Part shown: positions 17,124-24,670 of the stretch, piece by piece
Layout of the letters: each line of letters starts with the position of its first letter
Position numbering within the stretch: the stretch's first letter is position 1
Assembly (NCBI GenBank): GCA_024518585.1
Contig: JANIHI010000005.1
Location: forward strand, 1-64,000
Length of the DNA: 64,000 nt
Direction of reading: 5' to 3'
DNA from: Methanolinea sp.
GTDB taxonomy: Archaea; Halobacteriota; Methanomicrobia; Methanomicrobiales; Methanospirillaceae
Translations under genes and position numbers: made by a program
Notes under the pieces: generated by a model
What the model was told of the DNA's origin: nothing
Seen by the model: the letters and a program-made list of their open reading frames with translations, nothing else
The model's database searches: none

Positions 17124-17273
17124 TCACCATTTCTTCCCGCACCCCGGGCAGACCAGGGTGATCTCCCGGCCACACTTAGGGCAGTGGAGACCTATCCTCC
17201 CACTGTAGGCAACAGGGGAACCACACTTGCGGCACAGGATCTCCTGCTCGTACCCGCACTCGTGCCGGACCAT
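17124..17273 (-). CDS. very small zinc-ribbon protein (49 aa)
   Basis: Starting at ATG 17273 the frame encodes 49 residues dominated by zinc-ligand pairs: CRKCGSPVAYSG, LHCPKCGREITLVCPGCGKKW. Three CxxC pairs plus a further Cys (HECGYEQE) and glycines at the knuckle positions make chance unlikely. The frame stays open upstream into the end of the RLI gene and would add another CSC motif (FCSCHTLFMV), but no ATG, GTG or TTG is available there. It lies 82 bp downstream of RLI on the same strand and may be co-transcribed with it. Confidence 0.6.
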   Translation of the reverse strand: MVRHECGYEQEILCRKCGSPVAYSGRIGLHCPKCGREITLVCPGCGKKW

Positions 17274-17355
17274 GAAGAGGGTATGGCAGGAGCAAAATGA
17301 AAAAGGTTCCCGTGGGAATGCCGATTCGGCCCTTTTCCCCGGAAAGGCAATCCAC

Positions 17356-19137
17356 TCAGGGCCTGCCCTGTTCCCTGTCGACGTAGTAGTAATACTCTCC
17401 GGTCGATTTCTGTTCCCGGTCGAGGTACGAGCCGGGCTTGTTGATCCGGGGCCTCCCCGTCTTGTCCCGCCGGAACGTCACCTTCAACCGGGAGAGGAAC
17501 CGGTTCATCCCCTCCCGCATCTCGAACGGCCCGGTCGCCTCTCCCTCGACGCCCGGCATGCCGTCAAAGACGAGGATCCTCTCGCTGATCATGTCGATGA
17601 GGTAGATGTCATGGTCGATGACAAGGATTGCTGCATCTTTCCCGTCCACGTGGTGGCGGAACATGCGCGTTATCTTGACCCTCTGCTCCACGTCGAGGTG
17701 CGCACTGGGTTCGTCGAGCACGTAGAGGTCCGCAGGCCGCGAGAGGCACGCGGCGATTGCGACCCTCTGGAGCTCTCCGCCGGAAAGGGTGTCAAGTGGT
17801 GACTGGAGGAGGGGCGAGAGGGAGAGGGGCTCGATGATGTCATGCTGGTAGAGCGAGGTATCGAAGTTCTTCGTGCAGGAGCGGAGGTAGAACTCGACCG
17901 TGTCAGAGTTCTCTGCCTTGATATACTGCGGCTTGTATGAGACCTTCGCGGAGATCTGCACCGGTCCCCCGTCCGGGACCTCATCACCGGCGAGGAGACG
18001 GGCAAAGGTGCTCTTCCCGATGCCGTTTTGACCCAGGACGCCGAGGACCTCTCCTGCCCGGATATCACCTCCCCCGACGTTGAGCCGGAACCGGGGGTAC
18101 GTCTTTGTCATCGCGGGGAATTCAAAGAGGGTTGCCCGTTCGGAGCCCTTGGCGTGAGCCCTTTTCTCGAAGACGACAGGGTACTCCCGGAAACGGACGT
18201 TTTCTTCCGGGAGATACCCCTCGAGGTACTCGTTGATTCCCACCCGGACACCCTTGGGCTGCGTGATGACACCAAACACGGCAGGCTTTCCGTAGGCCAC
18301 GTGGACCACGTCGGCAAGCATGTCCAGGACGGCGAGGTCATGCTCCACGATGACGAGGGGACGGCGGGCAGCAGTCTCCCTGATCAGGTTTGCTGCCGCG
18401 ACCCTCTGGTAGATGTCCAGGAACGGCGTGATCTCGTCGAGGAAGTAGAAGTCAGCGTCCCGCGCAAGGCAGGCAACGATTGCGACCCTCTGGAGTTCTC
18501 CCCCCGACAGGGTGGTGATGTCGTTGTCAAGGATGGAGGCAAGGCCCATCGCCTCGATGGAGGAGGAGAGAGCCCCCCGCTCGTCGGTATTCTTCAGGAG
18601 TTCCCGGGGTGTCCCGGAAAAGACGCGGGGGATGTAGTCGATGTACTGGGGCTTGACGGCGACGCGGAGCTTCTTCTGGGAGATCGTCTGGAGGTAATCG
18701 AAGAGCTCGGTCCCGGTATAGAGCCGCAGGACATCCTGCCAGTCGGCTTCCCTGTGCAGGATACCCAGGTTCGGCCGGAGCTGGCCCGAGAGGATCTTGA
18801 TGGCCGTCGTCTTGCCGATCCCGTTAGGGCCAAGGATGCCGGTCACCCTCCCCTCGGCAGGGATGGGCAGGCCGTAGAGGGCAAACCCGTTCTCCCCGTA
18901 CCGGTGGGTGGGGTGTTCGAGTTCCTCGGGCAGGCTGACGATGTCAATGGCCTCGAAGGGGCACTTCTTGACGCATATCCCGCATCCGACGCAGAGCTCC
19001 TCTGATATGTGAGCCTTCCCGTCTTCCCCGATGATGACGGTCTCGTCGCCGGTCCGGACACGCGGGCAGTAGATGATGCATTCGGTCCCGCATTTCCTGG
19101 GGTGACACCGATCCCTGTGGACGACTGCGATCCGCAT
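17356..19137 (-). CDS. ribosome recycling ATPase ABCE1/RLI
   Basis: A 593-aa ABCE1. The N-terminal two-cluster ferredoxin domain shows HPRKCGTECIIYCPRVRTG and CVGCGICVKKCPFEAIDIV. Two nucleotide-binding domains follow, each with Walker A (LGPNGIGKTTAIKIL; LGQNGIGKSTFARLL), LSGGELQRVAI signature and Walker B (FYFLDEITPFLD; LYVLDEPSAHLD). With pelota or aRF1 it splits ribosomes for recycling. Length is normal for archaea. It is transcribed toward the small zinc-ribbon gene; an EMC6-like gene lies just upstream on the same strand. Confidence 0.97.
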   Translation of the reverse strand: MRIAVVHRDRCHPRKCGTECIIYCPRVRTGDETVIIGEDGKAHISEELCVGCGICVKKCPFEAIDIVSLPEELEHPTHRYGENGFALYGLPIPAEGRVTGILGPNGIGKTTAIKILSGQLRPNLGILHREADWQDVLRLYTGTELFDYLQTISQKKLRVAVKPQYIDYIPRVFSGTPRELLKNTDERGALSSSIEAMGLASILDNDITTLSGGELQRVAIVACLARDADFYFLDEITPFLDIYQRVAAANLIRETAARRPLVIVEHDLAVLDMLADVVHVAYGKPAVFGVITQPKGVRVGINEYLEGYLPEENVRFREYPVVFEKRAHAKGSERATLFEFPAMTKTYPRFRLNVGGGDIRAGEVLGVLGQNGIGKSTFARLLAGDEVPDGGPVQISAKVSYKPQYIKAENSDTVEFYLRSCTKNFDTSLYQHDIIEPLSLSPLLQSPLDTLSGGELQRVAIAACLSRPADLYVLDEPSAHLDVEQRVKITRMFRHHVDGKDAAILVIDHDIYLIDMISERILVFDGMPGVEGEATGPFEMREGMNRFLSRLKVTFRRDKTGRPRINKPGSYLDREQKSTGEYYYYVDREQGRP

Positions 19138-19153
19138 GGAAACCTACGCCTTT

Positions 19154-19672
19154 TCAGACGCCCTGCGTGAGGAGGATGGTCCAGGTGATGAACCAGAGAG
19201 CAAAGGTGATGAACCCCTGGTACAGCCAGTCCTTGGCCCCCATGGACGGTGTCCCGAGGCCGAGCAGGACAAAAAGGTGCCTCTGGACCACGACTCCCGC
19301 GACCATGATGAGGAACGCAAGGATGGTGTAACTCTGCAGCCCGGTCACGTGTGTGGGATCGATGAGCAGGAAAGAGATAATACCGGTCAGGATACCGATG
19401 ATGCAGGCAACGAGGGTCTTTTTGATCTTTCCGAGGTGTTCTGCCTGCTTCTCTTCCCGCGTCTTCTTCCGGGGCTTCTCGGTGACTTCTGGCGTCTCCT
19501 CTGGTTCTTCTGCGGTCTCCTGCTCTTCCTCTCCTCTCCCAACGGACCGAAGCTTCTGCTGTCTCTCCCTCTCGCGTGCTGCCTTCTCCCGCTCGAGGTT
19601 TTCCCGATACCTCTCCATGAAGGTCTTCTTCTCCGGGTTTTTGCCTTTCCTGCCAGAGGGGTTTGCACTCAT
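19154..19672 (-). CDS. EMC6-like archaeal membrane protein
   Basis: About 172 aa from ATG 19672 (MSANPSGRKGKN); an ATG at 19711 (MAQAPK) would add 13 residues. A long charged, Glu/Arg/Lys-rich helical region, probably coiled coil, is followed by three hydrophobic segments (TLVACIIGILTGIISFLLI, TILAFLIMVAGVVVQRHLF, FITFALWFITWTILLT). The last part, KDWLYQGFITFALWFITWTI, matches the EMC6/archaeal EMC6-like family, a component of Oxa1-superfamily insertion complexes. GGTG lies five bases before the chosen ATG. It shares strand with RLI, 16 bp upstream of it, and is divergent from rqcH. The function in archaea is not established. Confidence 0.75.
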   Translation of the reverse strand: MSANPSGRKGKNPEKKTFMERYRENLEREKAARERERQQKLRSVGRGEEEQETAEEPEETPEVTEKPRKKTREEKQAEHLGKIKKTLVACIIGILTGIISFLLIDPTHVTGLQSYTILAFLIMVAGVVVQRHLFVLLGLGTPSMGAKDWLYQGFITFALWFITWTILLTQGV

Positions 19673-19729
19673 CAGTACACCAGTAGTCCTATTTTTAGGT
19701 GCTTGAGCCATATCTAATTTGGTATAACC

Positions 19730-21634
19730 ATGGCAACTCTCCAGGGAGTGAGCGGAATCGACGTGCGGGCACTCGTCGCCGAGTGGGAACGCCTCCTCCC
19801 TCTCTGGGTCTCCAAGGTCTACGAGGTAACCCCGGGGACTGTCCTCGTCAGGCTCCAGGGCAGGGACCATGCCCGGTACCAGCTCCTTGTCGAGCCTCCC
19901 CGCAGCGCCCACCTCACGACGAGACCCATCAGGGTGCCACAGATGCCCTCCGGTTTTGCCATGCTCCTGCGCAAGTACCTCTCGGGGGGGCGTGTCCTTG
20001 GTATCCGGCAGCACGGTATCCAGCGGATCATTGTCATGGACGTCGGGAAGCACGACCACCTCTATCACCTGGTCATCGAGCTCTTCGACCGGGGAAACAT
20101 CATCCTGTGCGACAGGGACTGGACCATCATCCAGCCCCTCTCACGGTACCATTTCAGGGAGAGGGATATCGCTGCCGGGGCGGTCTACTGCCTCCCCCCG
20201 CCGGGGCCGGCGACAGGGACCCTCGAAGAATTTGCCCGGTTCCTCGGGGAGGAGTCCCGCGATATCGTGCGGGCCCTTGCCGTCGGTGCAATGCTTGGCG
20301 GTCCCTATGCCGAGTACCTCTGCCGGAGGGCAGGTATCCCCAAGAATCTCCCCGCCCGCGATGTCGCGGCAGCACCCCTCTTCCAGGAGGTGGAGAGGCT
20401 TCTGGAGAGGGCGGAAAAGGGGATAGAACCGCACCTGTTGCCGGAGACCTGTCTCCCGTTCCCATTGGAGGGGGAAGAAAGGCAGGGAACACCAACGGGA
20501 CTTGCGTTCAACCTTGCCCTCGACCAGTTTTTCCCGCCTCCCGAGACGCGGGGGGACGGAAGTGAAGCAGCGAAGGCAAAGAAGGTATCCCGCGAAGAAC
20601 GGGTCAGGGTCCAGCAGCAGCAGGCAGTAGAGAAGTTCCAGAAAAAGATTGCCCAGTGTGAACGTGCCGTCGAGGCAATCTTTTCCCACTACCCCCTCGT
20701 GACGCAGGTACTGGAGGCACTCCGGCAGGCCCGCGAGACGCACTCGTGGCAGGAGATAGAGGCATTTGTGATGGGACAAAAGGAAGGGCCTGCTGCCCGG
20801 ATCGTTGCGGTCTACCCGGACCGCGGTGCAGTCGACCTGGACCTGGGGGAGAGGGTGACGCTATCCGTCGGGGAGAGTATCGAGAAGAATGCTGCCACGT
20901 ACTACGAGGAGATAAAAAAATACAGGAAGAAGATAGCGGGGGCAGAGGCCGCCATGGAAAAGGCCCTGGCCCCCCGCTTTACGAGGCCATCCCGTCGGGT
21001 CGCAGGCAAGAAGAGGTGGTACAACAGGTTCCGTTGGTTTTTCACCTCGGATGGGACCCTCGTCGTCGGGGGGAGGGATGCATCCCAGAACGAGGAACTG
21101 GTCAAGAAGTACATGGAGGGAGGGGACCTTTTCGTCCACGCTGACGTGCACGGCGCATCCGTCGTCATCGTCAAGGGAAAGACCGAGCGCATGGACGAGG
21201 TCGCGACATTTGCCGCGTCGTACTCGGGGGCCTGGAAGAGCGGGCACCTTGCGGCTGACGTGTACTGCGTCCGCCCCGACCAGGTGAGCAAGACCCCCGA
21301 GGCCGGTGAATTCGTGTCCCGGGGAGCATTCATCGTCAGGGGTGAACGGACGTATTTCCGGAATGTTCCCCTTGGTGTTGCCATCGGGTTCCAGCGGGAG
21401 CCGGAATTGGTCGTGATCGGGGGTCCCCCGTCGGCAGTCCGGGCACGCACCCCCCTCTTCGTCGAGCTCGAACCGGGCAGGTTCGAGCCTAACGACGTGG
21501 CGAAGAAAGTTCTCCGGGTGCTCAGGGAGAAAGTCCCGGAAGGGGACGCAAAGGACCTCAAAAATATCCTCATTACCGAGGCGGTGGCAGCATTTGTCCC
21601 GGCCGGGGGGTCGGACATCCGGGAGGCCCCATGA
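19730..21634 (+). CDS. rqcH: RqcH/NEMF-type ribosome quality-control protein
   Basis: A 634-aa NFACT protein. The N-terminal NFACT-N domain begins MATLQGVSGIDVRALVAEW, with the HHxxR-like turns and glycine segments around 90-150. A helix-hairpin region and coiled coil span about 275-400 (VQQQQAVEKFQKKIAQCERAV and EEIKKYRKKIAGAEAAMEKAL). NFACT-R follows: RWFFTSDGTLVVGGRDASQNEELVKKYM and FVHADVHGASVVIVKG. In bacteria and eukaryotes this family binds stalled large subunits and recruits tRNA for tail addition. It overlaps pelota by 4 nt, so both rescue factors are made together. Confidence 0.93.
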   Translation: MATLQGVSGIDVRALVAEWERLLPLWVSKVYEVTPGTVLVRLQGRDHARYQLLVEPPRSAHLTTRPIRVPQMPSGFAMLLRKYLSGGRVLGIRQHGIQRIIVMDVGKHDHLYHLVIELFDRGNIILCDRDWTIIQPLSRYHFRERDIAAGAVYCLPPPGPATGTLEEFARFLGEESRDIVRALAVGAMLGGPYAEYLCRRAGIPKNLPARDVAAAPLFQEVERLLERAEKGIEPHLLPETCLPFPLEGEERQGTPTGLAFNLALDQFFPPPETRGDGSEAAKAKKVSREERVRVQQQQAVEKFQKKIAQCERAVEAIFSHYPLVTQVLEALRQARETHSWQEIEAFVMGQKEGPAARIVAVYPDRGAVDLDLGERVTLSVGESIEKNAATYYEEIKKYRKKIAGAEAAMEKALAPRFTRPSRRVAGKKRWYNRFRWFFTSDGTLVVGGRDASQNEELVKKYMEGGDLFVHADVHGASVVIVKGKTERMDEVATFAASYSGAWKSGHLAADVYCVRPDQVSKTPEAGEFVSRGAFIVRGERTYFRNVPLGVAIGFQREPELVVIGGPPSAVRARTPLFVELEPGRFEPNDVAKKVLRVLREKVPEGDAKDLKNILITEAVAAFVPAGGSDIREAP

Positions 21635-22656
21635 AGGCGGAGATGTCCGGGCTGAAGAACTCAACGGGCGAGATACGACTCTTCCCCGAGAATGCCGATG
21701 ACCTCTGGCACCTCTCCCACCTGGTCGGCCCCGGCGACCTCGTCTTTGCAACAACGTTCAGGACGGTCGATGCACCCTCAGACAAGATCCGACCCGAGAA
21801 AATGGAAAAAAGACCGGTCCGCCTTGGTATCCGCGTTGAACGGGTGGAACTCCACGAATATGCGAACCGCCTCCGGGTATCGGGCACGATCGAGCACGGG
21901 ACCGACATGGGTGCCCACCATACCTTAAACGTCGAGCCCGGCTACGAGATCTCGGTGGTCAAGCCCTGGAGGACCCACGAACTGGAAAGAATCGAGCGGG
22001 CAGTGAAAGCCTCCGTCCACGGCCTCGTGCACGTCCTTGCCATCGAAGAGGGGGAGGCAACACTCTTCCGGATGCGCCAGTCCGGCCCCGAAGAAGTGAC
22101 AACTCTGGTCGTAGGCAGCGGAAAAGGGAGCGATGCGAGTTCGCGGCCCGCATTCTTTGAGAAAATTGCAGAGGAACTCTCGTCCCTCCCGGGTCCCCTT
22201 GTCATCGCCGGGCCGGGTTTTGTCAAGGATGATCTCATGCAGTTCCTCGCGTCCCGGAGCCCCGGCCTGGCAGAGAGGGCGATCGTTGTCGAGACACGGC
22301 GCACCGGTGCCGGGGCCGTGCAGGAGGTGATTGGGCTTGGGGTCCTTGACCGGGTCGCAGAAGACGTGCAGCTTGGTCGGGAAGTGAGGGCCGTCGAGGA
22401 ACTGGTCAGGCGGATCGCGATGGACCTGCCGGTCGCGTACGGGCAGGGGGAGGTCGAAAAGGCAATCGACTATGGGGCCGCCGAGGAAGTCCTGGTCTGC
22501 GACTCCCTCCTGCGCGTCGACGGGGTGGTCAGGATCCTCGACCGGGCCGAACACCAGAAAGCCCGCGTCATCGTCCTGTCGGAATATTTTGAACCGGGAA
22601 AACAGCTCCTGGCCCTTGGTGGTATTGCGGCCCTTCTCAGGTTCAGGGTGAGATAG
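21631..22656 (+). CDS. pelA: mRNA surveillance protein pelota
   Basis: A 341-aa pelota/Dom34, close to the usual archaeal length of about 350. It has the N-terminal Lsm-like domain (GEIRLFPENADDLWHLSHLVGPGDLV), the eRF1-like middle domain and C-terminal domain (EEVLVCDSLLRV), and lacks the GGQ loop of release factors, as expected. It enters the A site of stalled ribosomes and with ABCE1 splits them. The ATG overlaps the rqcH stop (ATGA). It converges with the surface-protein operon at 22759. Confidence 0.95.
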   Translation: MKAEMSGLKNSTGEIRLFPENADDLWHLSHLVGPGDLVFATTFRTVDAPSDKIRPEKMEKRPVRLGIRVERVELHEYANRLRVSGTIEHGTDMGAHHTLNVEPGYEISVVKPWRTHELERIERAVKASVHGLVHVLAIEEGEATLFRMRQSGPEEVTTLVVGSGKGSDASSRPAFFEKIAEELSSLPGPLVIAGPGFVKDDLMQFLASRSPGLAERAIVVETRRTGAGAVQEVIGLGVLDRVAEDVQLGREVRAVEELVRRIAMDLPVAYGQGEVEKAIDYGAAEEVLVCDSLLRVDGVVRILDRAEHQKARVIVLSEYFEPGKQLLALGGIAALLRFRVR

Positions 22657-22691
22657 GGAGCCATTTTTGGGACGTTGAAAGATCTCCCGGC

Positions 22692-22708
22692 GAGAGCACC
22701 GTGCTCTC
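22692..22708. terminator. 17-bp palindrome between convergent genes, followed by T-runs
   Basis: GAGAGCAC-C-GTGCTCTC is a perfect palindrome between pelA and the surface-protein gene. It is followed on the plus strand by ATTTTT (22725-22730), and on the minus strand the surface-gene transcript would meet T-runs at 22732-22744. It may act as a terminator in one or both directions; a protein-binding site is the alternative. Confidence 0.45.
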
Positions 22709-22758
22709 CGCAGGCTGTATCTCCATTTTTGAAAAATAAGAAAAGTGGCCCGGAGTTT

Positions 22759-24645
22759 TTACTTCAGTCCCTTGATCTCCCAGTCCTCTCCGGGGGCTTC
22801 TGCAGGACCGGAAGCAGCAGGCCCCTTCTTCCGCCGGAGGAAGAAGAGGACGGCCGAGACTGCAGCAACCACGATGATCACAATGATAACGATCTTGATC
22901 ACCAGGTCCATCGGGATTCCCGCTATCGCGGGGGCCATGGGGGTCGGGACTGTTGTCACAACTTCAGTTGCAGCAGGCTGCGGGGGCGGACTGGCGACGA
23001 AGAGGGCAAATGTGCTCGTGTGGGTGACCTTGGCACTGACTGTGCGCGCGTCGCTGTTCACCGTTGTCGGGATGTCCTCCCAGGCCCTCGTTGCCGGGTT
23101 GAACCACTTGATGGAGAGGGCCCTTCCCCCGAGGCCCTGCCACCCGTCCTCCGGGACTGTGATCGAGAGCGTGATGTACGGGTCAAAGGTTGCACCGCCG
23201 GGCTCGATCTCGTAGGCATAGCCTGCAAACGAGAACCCTGCAGCCCCGATATTGGGCACCTCACCGGTCGGCAGTCGCCTGATGCTCAACGTGACGAGGG
23301 GTGCGCCGGACGAGTCCTCCGGCCTCATCCCGTTGGGGAGGAAGAGGGACCCGATCCCGTCTTCTGCCACGATTGTCACTGACTGGGAGAGCGAGAGGCC
23401 TGAGTTCAGGGGCAGGACGCCACCGGGTCCCGGCGGGATACCGGGAGTTGCCGGGGTCGGCGTGGGAGTCGGGGTCGGCGTTGCGGTTGCACCCGATACG
23501 GCAAAGAAGCCACCGCCTCCGCCGCCACCGCCACCTCCGCCGCCGCCGCTTGCGCTGCTGCGGACGTCGATGTAGTCGATCTTCTTGAGGGTGCCGCTCA
23601 CGTCCTCGTTCCAGGCGGTGAGGGTGACTGAGTATCTCCCATACATGTACCTGTGCGTGGGGTTCTGCTCGGTCGACGACGTGCCGTCACCAAAGTCCCA
23701 GAGCCAGTTGTCGGGGTACCCGATGGTCAGGTCACTGAATTTGACTACAAGTGGTTCAGTACCATACGTGGGATTCGCGGTGAAATCCACGATCATGCCC
23801 GTGCGGTTGGTCCTCAGGTTCAGCTGGGTGATCTGGCCGGAATGGTAGGGATACGTACTTGTCCATGGTCCCCCGGCCAAAACATCCTGGCATTCTGCCG
23901 GGATCCTGTCGACAAAGAACTGTATCGGAGCCCCCTCCTCGATACACCCGTATACCTGGAGTTTTGCATCGTACTTGTTGGGCCCGCCATAGAATCCCGG
24001 CGTCACAACAAAGAACGGGTTTCCGGAACCTGTCTGGACGCCCGTTACCCGGGCCTCGATCTGCGACCCTTCCGGTGCCGGCTGGTCTCCGCGGACAATC
24101 ACCTCACCATAGAACTGGTGGGGAACAGATGGAATACAGCTTGTCGTCGGTGTGGGGGAGACCGTTGGAGAGACCGTGGGGGAGACTGTTGGCGAGACTG
24201 TCGGAGTGGTGGTTGGGGTCCGGGTCGGTGTCACGGTCGGCGTCACGGTCACGATTGGGCCTGGGCCCGCTGCTGTCAGGTCAAGCCGCGAAAGTCCCCC
24301 CTCTTCAAACACAGCAGTCTGCTGGGCTTTTTTCCCGCCGACATAGAACTCAATGATAATTGACTGGCCACAGGGGGAACAATAACTGGCATATTCCGAT
24401 TCGGTCATGGAGACCTGGAGTTTTTGATCAAATGTCCCAGGCCCGCCGTATACGCCCTCCTGCGTTGTTATTATCCTCCCGTGGTCAATGCCACCAATTT
24501 TTGCGACGATCTCCGTGCCGACCGGGGCAGGCACTCCGCCGATGGTTACTGAACCCCAGAATGCACACGGTTTTGGGGGAGCCGCTCCGGCCACTCCCAC
24601 GAAGAGGAGAAGAAACACAAAAAAGAGGACTTTGTGTCTTTTCAT
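22759..24645 (-). CDS. PKD surface protein with duplicated N-terminal domain and C-terminal anchor
   Basis: A 628-aa exported protein. Residues 1-21 are a signal peptide. Two copies of a domain of about 100 aa (FWGSVTIGGVPAPVGTEI...EGVYGGPGTFDQKLQV and FYGEVIVRGDQPAPEGSQI...GFYGGPNKYDAKLQV) are separated by a Thr/Pro/Val linker (TPTVSPTVSP repeats). One PKD domain follows (WDFGDGTSSTEQNPTHRY), then a run of 13 Gly, a TP repeat, a conserved beta domain ending THTSTFALFV, and one TM helix with a basic RRKK stop. A GGAG Shine-Dalgarno precedes the ATG; it lies 25 bp after the 1078-aa surface gene and is probably in its operon. Confidence 0.85.
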   Translation of the reverse strand: MKRHKVLFFVFLLLFVGVAGAAPPKPCAFWGSVTIGGVPAPVGTEIVAKIGGIDHGRIITTQEGVYGGPGTFDQKLQVSMTESEYASYCSPCGQSIIIEFYVGGKKAQQTAVFEEGGLSRLDLTAAGPGPIVTVTPTVTPTRTPTTTPTVSPTVSPTVSPTVSPTPTTSCIPSVPHQFYGEVIVRGDQPAPEGSQIEARVTGVQTGSGNPFFVVTPGFYGGPNKYDAKLQVYGCIEEGAPIQFFVDRIPAECQDVLAGGPWTSTYPYHSGQITQLNLRTNRTGMIVDFTANPTYGTEPLVVKFSDLTIGYPDNWLWDFGDGTSSTEQNPTHRYMYGRYSVTLTAWNEDVSGTLKKIDYIDVRSSASGGGGGGGGGGGGGFFAVSGATATPTPTPTPTPATPGIPPGPGGVLPLNSGLSLSQSVTIVAEDGIGSLFLPNGMRPEDSSGAPLVTLSIRRLPTGEVPNIGAAGFSFAGYAYEIEPGGATFDPYITLSITVPEDGWQGLGGRALSIKWFNPATRAWEDIPTTVNSDARTVSAKVTHTSTFALFVASPPPQPAATEVVTTVPTPMAPAIAGIPMDLVIKIVIIVIIVVAAVSAVLFFLRRKKGPAASGPAEAPGEDWEIKGLK

Positions 24646-24670
24646 GATATCTCCGTTACAGGTTCCATGC

